Of a stretch of 11,596 nucleotides of DNA, positions 6,620 to 11,596 are shown piece after piece. The stretch lies in the NCBI GenBank assembly GCA_040755215.1, contig JBFMBG010000091.1:1-11596 (forward strand), written 5' to 3'. The position numbers and the translations under genes were made by a program. Source of the DNA: JAIMBK01 sp040755215 (GTDB lineage Bacteria > Bacillota > Desulfotomaculia > Desulfotomaculales > Nap2-2B). The notes beneath the pieces were generated by a model. It was not told the DNA's origin. It ran no database searches and saw only the letters and a list, made by a program, of their open reading frames with translations. Each line of letters opens with the position of its first letter. Within the stretch, counting starts at the first letter, position 1.

Positions 6620-6841
6620 GTGGTAAATCTGCTTCAGTTATTGTTTGCCCACCCGTTGGGCTGGTTTGTGCTGGCCGTGTACGCGGCGGTAGTTTTGCTG
6701 ATGTGGTACATCATCTGGCGGGACCGCTTCCGGCGCGTCATCGGCACCTGGACAGCCATCGAATGGACGTTGGTTGCGTTAATCTTATGTGTCTTTTGCC
6801 CTTTTGTTTATAATTACTATCGCGAAAAAGGGTTTTTATAG
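6620..6841 (+). CDS. Small two-helix membrane protein of unknown function
   Basis: A 73-residue protein that I do not recognise. Two hydrophobic stretches are clear: about residues 12-33 (GWFVLAVYAAVVLLMWYIIW) and 45-64 (IEWTLVALILCVFCPFVYNY). They are joined by a basic loop RDRFRRVIGTWTA, which should be cytoplasmic, so both ends would face outward; the tail is YYREKGFL. AAGGAG at 6605-6610 supports translation: GTG 6620 lies nine bases away, and an in-frame TTG at 6617 (six bases away) is the alternative, adding one residue. It stands alone between two gaps of about 240 and 270 bases but in the same direction as its neighbours, between the DUF58 and BatA-like genes. A membrane accessory subunit of the VWA complex is a reasonable guess only. 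Codon use and the ribosome binding site make it likely to be real. Confidence 0.8.
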   Translation: MVNLLQLLFAHPLGWFVLAVYAAVVLLMWYIIWRDRFRRVIGTWTAIEWTLVALILCVFCPFVYNYYREKGFL

Positions 6842-7110
6842 CAGGACCCCAAAAAACTTCTTCCTGATCAAGACAGAACATCGCCTTTTTGCCGACGAAA
6901 AAGGGAACCTTCCACGGATATCAAATTCTATAGGAATTTTTTTGTTATGCCTTCCAAATATGGAATGATAAGATACCCCCGGCATTGGGGCTTAAAATAT
7001 TGCTTCCCATGCCCATCTTTTAATTCTCTGCGATCTCTGATCCTCTGTGGTTGAATTTAGAAAGGGCCAAGCACATCAGCAGGCCGGTTAGAAAATAGAG
7101 GCGATGTTTT
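6842..7110. other. 269-base gap with repeat traces, before the BatA-like gene
   Basis: The gap is AT-richer than the genes. It holds a hairpin CCTTTTT/AAAAAGG (6884-6890 and 6898-6904), a weak AAATTC/GAATTT stem at 6923-6939 running into four further T, and three CTCTG words at 7026, 7035 and 7043 ending in CTCTGTGGTTG. Read on the minus strand, the last part is CAACCACAGAGG followed by CAGAG repeats, the same kind of intergenic repeat suspected at 2229-2276. TTGTTA (6942-6947) with GATAAG (6967-6972) is a poor promoter match with a 19-base spacer. No gene is supported here. Confidence 0.5.
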
Positions 7111-8970
7111 ATGCATTTCTTTTCTCCCCAGGCCCTCTGGCTGGCTTTGACCGTCCCGGCCATCCTGGCCCTGTACATTTTGCGTCCCCGGCATAAGCAA
7201 AAGATTGTTCCCAGCACCCTTTTGTGGCGGCAGGCTGTTGCCCCGCAGGAGGCCACCCGTCCGTGGCAGCGCCTGCAGACCCGGCCCTTGCTCTGGCTGC
7301 AGTTGCTGGCCGCCGCCCTGCTTACCCTGGGTGCCGCCGCCCCCGTCTGGTATTTAAAGAAGCCTTCCCCCAGTACAATTGTCCTTTTAGATGTTTCAGC
7401 CAGCATGCAGGCCGTCGATGGTCAAGAAACCCGCTTTTCCCGGGCAGTTTCGGAAATCGAAGCGCTCGCCCGGGGATTGGAGAAGGGGGCCCGGCTGACC
7501 GTAATTGCTTTTGACCGGCAGCCGCGCTTAATTATCAGGGACAGCAACGACTACGCGGAAATCAAACGGGCCCTGGCGGAATTAAAACCTTCCCCGTTCA
7601 GCGCGGATCTCCGTCCTGCCATATCCCTGGCCGGAGCGCTGGCCCGGGAACAAAATCAGCCGCGCCTGCTGGTTTTTAGCGACGGCGGGTTAACCTGGCC
7701 GGCGGCAGAGGAAAAAAACGGCCTGGAGTTGAGGCTGGTCGGCTCCCGCCAGGCCGCCAACGTGGCCATTGCCTCCTTAAACCTGCGCCCGGCAGGAACG
7801 GGCCAGGCCGCGCTGGCCGTGCTGGTGAACCGCGGCGCCCTCCCGGCTTCCGGAAAGGTTCACTTAAGCGCGGGCGACCGGCCGCAGGAAGCAAAAACAT
7901 TTCAGCTGAAGCCGGGGGAGGCGGCCTCCTTTTTGTGGCCCGATTTGCCAGGGGGCGTGCCGGTGGCGGCAGAGTTACAGGTTGACGATCCAGGAATGGA
8001 TCATTTCCCTTTGGATAATCAGGCCTGGGCCGTACCCCAGGAAAAGCAGAAAAGAAAGGTCCTGCTGGTTACGGACGGGAGTATCTTTCTGGAAAAGATA
8101 TTCAACATTTTTCCCCGCCTCGACGTTTACAAAGTCACTCGTGAGCGCTATCCTGACCTGATAACCGGCAGCTTCGATTACGACCTCACCGTCCTGGACG
8201 GGGTGGCCAAACCGCTGCCGCCGGCGGGGGCCGTGCTTCTGCTTAACCCTCCGGCCGGGGAAAACATCCGCGGTTTGACGGCGGGAGAAGAATTCAAGCC
8301 CGGTGAACTGGTCCCGGAAGCGGGGAGCCCTTTGGTTGAATACGTGGATCTTTCCCAGGTGCACGTGGCCAGGGCGAATTCCCTGGAGCTGAAAAGCAAC
8401 TGGCAAAAAGACGTCACGGCCGACGGAAAGGTTATCCTGGCGCACGGGGCGGCGCCGGAGGGGAGGACGGCGGTGCTTGGCTTTGGGTTGGGCGCTTCCG
8501 ATCTCCCCCTGCAGCCCGCCTTTCCGGTTTTAATGCAGAACGTCCTTTCCTGGCTTCTGCCGCCCGACCTGGACGTCGCCGGCCAGGCCGCCCTGGGGGA
8601 GGAGATAAAAATAAACGCGTGGGCGCGGGCGCAAAAGATTACCGTGGAAAATCCCGACGGGTCCGTACTTTCGCTTGCGCCCCCTTTTCCGCCCGCTCCC
8701 TGGGTGCCGGAAAAACCCGGCCTCTACCGGTTGACCCGGTACGTGCAGGCAGACGGACAAGGAATTTCCCGGGCGTCCCGCCTGGTCGCGGTCAACGGCT
8801 ACAACGAGCAGGAGTCGGACATCGTCTTAAAAGACCTGTCGTCCGCCGAAACAGAAGGTGCCGCGCAATCTGTTCCGGAGCCGCGGCCCTTGCCGCTGGC
8901 GGGGGGACTGACCCTGCTTGCCCTGGTTGTGGTCCTTGTGGAATGGGGGGTGGCCAGCCGTGGGCATTAG
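7111..8970 (+). CDS. BatA-like membrane protein with one VWA domain
   Basis: A 619-residue integral membrane protein. The N-terminus has the aerotolerance-regulator (BatA_N) layout: helix 1 at about residues 6-24 starting FSPQALWLALTVPAILALY, a cytoplasmic basic loop LRPRHKQKIVPSTLLWRQ, then helix 2 at 60-79. A VWA domain follows at 88-215 with metal residues D94, S96 and S98 in LLDVSASM, SADLRP at 164-169 at the place of the third loop (Ser instead of Thr), and VFSDGG at 188-193. Residues 216-305 look like a beta-sandwich, and 314-485 like the alpha/beta region usual in these long proteins, with DLPLQPAFPVLMQNVLSWLLP (464-484) typical of the family. A last helix at 596-614 anchors the C-terminus. 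AGAGG at 7097-7101 is nine bases before ATG 7111; the ATG at 7104 is out of frame. The next gene overlaps by 11 bases, so the two products are probably partners. Confidence 0.93.
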   Translation: MHFFSPQALWLALTVPAILALYILRPRHKQKIVPSTLLWRQAVAPQEATRPWQRLQTRPLLWLQLLAAALLTLGAAAPVWYLKKPSPSTIVLLDVSASMQAVDGQETRFSRAVSEIEALARGLEKGARLTVIAFDRQPRLIIRDSNDYAEIKRALAELKPSPFSADLRPAISLAGALAREQNQPRLLVFSDGGLTWPAAEEKNGLELRLVGSRQAANVAIASLNLRPAGTGQAALAVLVNRGALPASGKVHLSAGDRPQEAKTFQLKPGEAASFLWPDLPGGVPVAAELQVDDPGMDHFPLDNQAWAVPQEKQKRKVLLVTDGSIFLEKIFNIFPRLDVYKVTRERYPDLITGSFDYDLTVLDGVAKPLPPAGAVLLLNPPAGENIRGLTAGEEFKPGELVPEAGSPLVEYVDLSQVHVARANSLELKSNWQKDVTADGKVILAHGAAPEGRTAVLGFGLGASDLPLQPAFPVLMQNVLSWLLPPDLDVAGQAALGEEIKINAWARAQKITVENPDGSVLSLAPPFPPAPWVPEKPGLYRLTRYVQADGQGISRASRLVAVNGYNEQESDIVLKDLSSAETEGAAQSVPEPRPLPLAGGLTLLALVVVLVEWGVASRGH

Positions 8971-11596
8971 CTTCAGCAACCCCTGGTGGTGGCTTCTGAT
9001 CCCGCCGGTTCTCCTGGCCGCCTGGTACCTGCGCCTGCCCTGGCTGAAAATGGCCCGCCGGCTCGGCGGTCCTCCCTGGCGCAAAGAAATCAGGCGTTTG
9101 GCCGTGCGCCTCGGCCTTTTTCTTTTGCTGGGAGCCGCGCTGGCCGGTACGCACCTGGTGGCCGTGATTCAACGGCAGGCGGTTGTATTTGCCCTGGACG
9201 TGTCCTCCAGCGTGGGCGCGGCGAAAGGCCAGGGGGAAGACTGGATTCGAGCGGCGCTGGCGAAAAAGCCCCCGGACGGCCTGGCCGGAGTCATTTCTTT
9301 TGGGGAAAGGGCGCTGGTGGAGGAGCCGCCCGGGCAGACTCCTTCCTTTGTCCGGACGGGTACCGAACCGGGCGGCGGCGCCAGCAGAATAGGGGAGGCG
9401 CTGAACCTGGCGCAGGCCTTGCTGCCTGCAGAAGCCAGAAAAAGGGTGGTTTTGCTTTCGGACGGGCGCGATACCCAGGGGGAAGCGGTGACCGCGGCCC
9501 GGCAGCTCCACGCGCAGGGGGTGCGGGTGGACGTGGTCGAGCTGGGGGAAAAGGCCGGACCGGATCTCCGCCTGGAAAACGTCAAACTTCCGCCGCGGGC
9601 CCGGGTGGGGGAAACATTTTCTTTAGAGGTTGTCGCCTTTGCCGGGAGCGAGGGGGCGGGAACCCTTTTTCTGGAGCGGGACGGAAAACTCCTTGCCGCT
9701 GCCCCGGTTAATTTCCAGGCGGGCGAAAACCGCTACAGTGTTCCGGTCGAGGCGGGGAGCGCCGGCCTGCACAGTTACCGGGCTTACCTGGTGGCCGGGG
9801 ACGGGCGAAAGGACGCCTTTGCCGCCAATAACGAGGCCGGAGCGGCCCAGGAGGTCACCGGTCCGCCGCGCGTCCTGGTGGTTGCTTCCCGGCCGGCGGA
9901 AGCAGAAGCGCTGGTGCGCTCGTTAAAGGCAACCGGAGAAATCGAAATTGACCTGGTTGACCCCGGACAGGTGCCGCGGGGGCTCCCCGCCTGGGCGCGG
10001 TATCAGGCGGTCTTTCTGGTTGACGTGCCGGCGTACAGCCTGGGGGAAAAAGCCATGGCCGAAATCGAGGCTTACGTCCGCGACGGCGGCGGTGGGCTGG
10101 TCATGACCGGCGGGCCAGATTCCTTCGGTCCGGGCGGGTATACCGGGACGCCCGTGGAGAGGGCTTTGCCGGTAAAAATGGATATTTCCGGACGGGGCGA
10201 GCTTCCCTCCCTGGGTCTGGTGCTGGTCATCGATAAATCCGGGAGTATGGCCGAATATGCCGGCGGGGCGGATAAAATCAATCTGGCCAAGGAGGCCGCC
10301 GCCCGCAGCGTGACTGTCCTCACCGACCGGGACCAGGTTGGCGTAATTGCCTTTGATACGCTTCCCTGGTGGGTGGTTCCCCTGGGCCCCGCTCAAGATA
10401 AGGAAAGCATCCGGAAAGAAATCGGGCGTATTTACGCCGGTGGCGGGACGGAAATTTACCCGCCGCTGGCCGCTACCTGCGCGGCGCTAAAACAGGCGCC
10501 TACCCAGGTCAAACATATTATTTTGTTGACGGACGGCATTTCGGCCAGCGGCGGCCCCTACCAAAAACTGCTGGAAGAAATGCGGAGCGCCGGAATTACC
10601 CTGACCTGCGTGGCGGTGGGCGAAGGGGCCGACACCGGGATGCTCCGGGTCCTGGCCGAACTGGGCCGGGGGCGTTATTACGCCACCGCCGAGGCCGGCA
10701 GCATTCCCTCGATTTTTACCAAGGAAACGGTAATGGCCACCCGCAGCTTCGCCGTTAACGAAAGATTTGTTCCGGGGGTTGCCGCCCCCAGCGTGTTGCT
10801 GCAGGGAATCCGGAAGGCGCCGGCCCTGGATGGGTACGTGGCGGCCTCGCCCAAAGACAGGGCCGAGGTGGCGCTGGTTTCCCACCGGGGCGATCCCGTG
10901 CTGGCCGCCTGGCAGTACGGGCTGGGCCGGGCGGTGGCCTGGACTCCGGACGTGGCCGGACGCTGGAGCGCCGCCTGGGCAGCTGGTCAGCTCTTTCCCC
11001 GGCTGTGGGGAAACGTCCTCTCCTGGATTTTGCCGGCGGTAAATACCGGCTCCGTCCAGGTCGCCACCACAGTTGAAGAAAGCGGAGACGTCCGGATCGT
11101 GGTCGACGACCCGGCGCACTGGCAACAGGTGGGCAACTATTCCCTGCGGATTACCGGGCCAGCCGGGGAGACCAGGGACGTTGCGCTGACTCCCGCCGGC
11201 CCGGGGCGCTACACCGCCCGGATCACGGCACCGGGAACCGGCGCCTGCCTGGTCAGCGTGATGTCGTCCGGCGATGCCGGTCAGGTCCTGATCGGACGAA
11301 GCGCGCTGGTGAACCCTTATCCGGCGGAATACAGGGAAACGGGCGCCGACCTCGCCCGCCTGGAAGAAATTGCCCGGGCCGGGGGCGGCGAAGTACTCGT
11401 CAATCCCGAACAGGCCTTTGCCCCCAACCTGCGCCCGGTGCGGGCGAGCAGGGATCTTACCGGCCTGCTCTTAATCCTGGCCGGCCTTTTCTGGTTGCTG
11501 GACGTGGCCGGGCGGCGCTTGAGTTTCGGGACCGAAGAACGGGAAGCCCTGAACAGGATCTGGTCACAGGCCCGTGCGCACCTGGCTTTCCGCCAG
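8960..11596 (+). CDS. Large membrane protein with two VWA domains and an amidotransferase-like domain (3' end beyond window)
   Basis: At least 879 residues, with no stop before the window edge. The N-terminus ISFSNPWWWLLIPPVLLAAWY and a second helix at about 48-70 resemble BatA-type anchors. VWA domain 1 (75-195) has D80, S82 and S84 in ALDVSSSV and LLSDG at 165-169, but GGGAS (138-142) where GGT is normal. A beta-sandwich follows (200-300), then a class I glutamine-amidotransferase-like fold (303-405) whose nucleophile position reads VMTGGPDSFG, without cysteine, so it should not be catalytic. VWA domain 2 (417-590) is complete: D425, S427, S429 in VIDKSGSM, T497 in GGGTE and D525 in LLTDG. 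The region 640-690 (AAWQYGLGRAVAWTPD, LWGNVLSWILP) repeats the theme of the preceding protein. A helix at about 832-850 is followed by a cytoplasmic tail. GTG 8960 overlaps the previous gene by 11 bases and follows GGGGGGTGG (8945-8953); no other start fits. Probably a membrane partner of MoxR. Confidence 0.92.
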   Translation, partial: MGISFSNPWWWLLIPPVLLAAWYLRLPWLKMARRLGGPPWRKEIRRLAVRLGLFLLLGAALAGTHLVAVIQRQAVVFALDVSSSVGAAKGQGEDWIRAALAKKPPDGLAGVISFGERALVEEPPGQTPSFVRTGTEPGGGASRIGEALNLAQALLPAEARKRVVLLSDGRDTQGEAVTAARQLHAQGVRVDVVELGEKAGPDLRLENVKLPPRARVGETFSLEVVAFAGSEGAGTLFLERDGKLLAAAPVNFQAGENRYSVPVEAGSAGLHSYRAYLVAGDGRKDAFAANNEAGAAQEVTGPPRVLVVASRPAEAEALVRSLKATGEIEIDLVDPGQVPRGLPAWARYQAVFLVDVPAYSLGEKAMAEIEAYVRDGGGGLVMTGGPDSFGPGGYTGTPVERALPVKMDISGRGELPSLGLVLVIDKSGSMAEYAGGADKINLAKEAAARSVTVLTDRDQVGVIAFDTLPWWVVPLGPAQDKESIRKEIGRIYAGGGTEIYPPLAATCAALKQAPTQVKHIILLTDGISASGGPYQKLLEEMRSAGITLTCVAVGEGADTGMLRVLAELGRGRYYATAEAGSIPSIFTKETVMATRSFAVNERFVPGVAAPSVLLQGIRKAPALDGYVAASPKDRAEVALVSHRGDPVLAAWQYGLGRAVAWTPDVAGRWSAAWAAGQLFPRLWGNVLSWILPAVNTGSVQVATTVEESGDVRIVVDDPAHWQQVGNYSLRITGPAGETRDVALTPAGPGRYTARITAPGTGACLVSVMSSGDAGQVLIGRSALVNPYPAEYRETGADLARLEEIARAGGGEVLVNPEQAFAPNLRPVRASRDLTGLLLILAGLFWLLDVAGRRLSFGTEEREALNRIWSQARAHLAFRQ

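Noticed and set aside
6923..6943. AT-rich hairpin (AAATTC/GAATTT) followed by T residues as an intrinsic terminator
   Set aside because: The stem has six base pairs with only one G-C pair and only four T after it, too weak to call.
6942..6972. TTGTTA and GATAAG as a sigma-A promoter for the BatA-like gene
   Set aside because: Both boxes match only four of six bases and the spacer is 19; such matches are expected by chance in AT-richer gaps.
8986..9711. Forward frame of 241 codons inside the last gene
   Set aside because: It is out of frame with the long gene from 8960, whose frame shows BatA-type helices and a complete VWA motif.

Overview
The window reads as one co-directional block of eight complete or partial genes on the + strand, plus the last 25 codons of a ninth gene at the left edge. 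It comes from a GC-rich bacterium. Strong AGGAGG-type ribosome binding sites, GTG starts and the protein families suggest a Gram-positive Firmicute of the Desulfotomaculum/Pelotomaculum/Moorella kind. That assignment is inference from style and families; no rRNA or marker gene is present.

Layout: (i) 1-80, tail of an unidentified gene. (ii) 77-2147, an ABC-2 type exporter: an ATPase followed, with an 8-base overlap, by its permease. (iii) 2148-2367, a gap holding a perfect 31-base palindrome. (iv) 2368-5270, a membrane-anchored coiled-coil protein with a Gly/Ser/Ala-rich linker of about 130 residues, then a MoxR-family AAA+ ATPase. (v) 5271-5336, a short G-rich gap with a canonical G-quadruplex pattern where the next gene's ribosome binding site should be. 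(vi) 5337-6380, a DUF58 protein with a VWA-like metal site and a charged insertion. (vii) 6381-6619, a gap with heptanucleotide repeats. (viii) 6620-6841, a small two-helix membrane protein. (ix) 6842-7110, another gap with repeat traces. (x) 7111-8970, a BatA-like membrane VWA protein, overlapped by 11 bases by (xi) 8960 to beyond 11596, a very large membrane protein with two VWA domains and a glutamine-amidotransferase-like domain between them. Gene (xi) runs off the right edge and has no stop in the window.

How they may work together: MoxR ATPase, DUF58 protein and membrane VWA proteins form a widespread gene set. In the few studied cases (MoxR in methanol dehydrogenase maturation, RavA-ViaA, CbbQ-CbbO, the Bat proteins) the AAA+ ATPase and its VWA partners act as chaperones that mature or remodel other proteins, often with metal dependence. 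Here four VWA-type domains sit beside one MoxR, a coiled-coil membrane protein and an ABC-2 exporter. The inference is a membrane-associated maturation or export machine whose substrate is unknown. Nothing in the window identifies the substrate. I see no RNA genes, CRISPR array, intact mobile element or convincing terminator. The three gaps over 200 bases are lower in GC and hold repeat-like sequence, which looks like small insertions into an otherwise tight operon.
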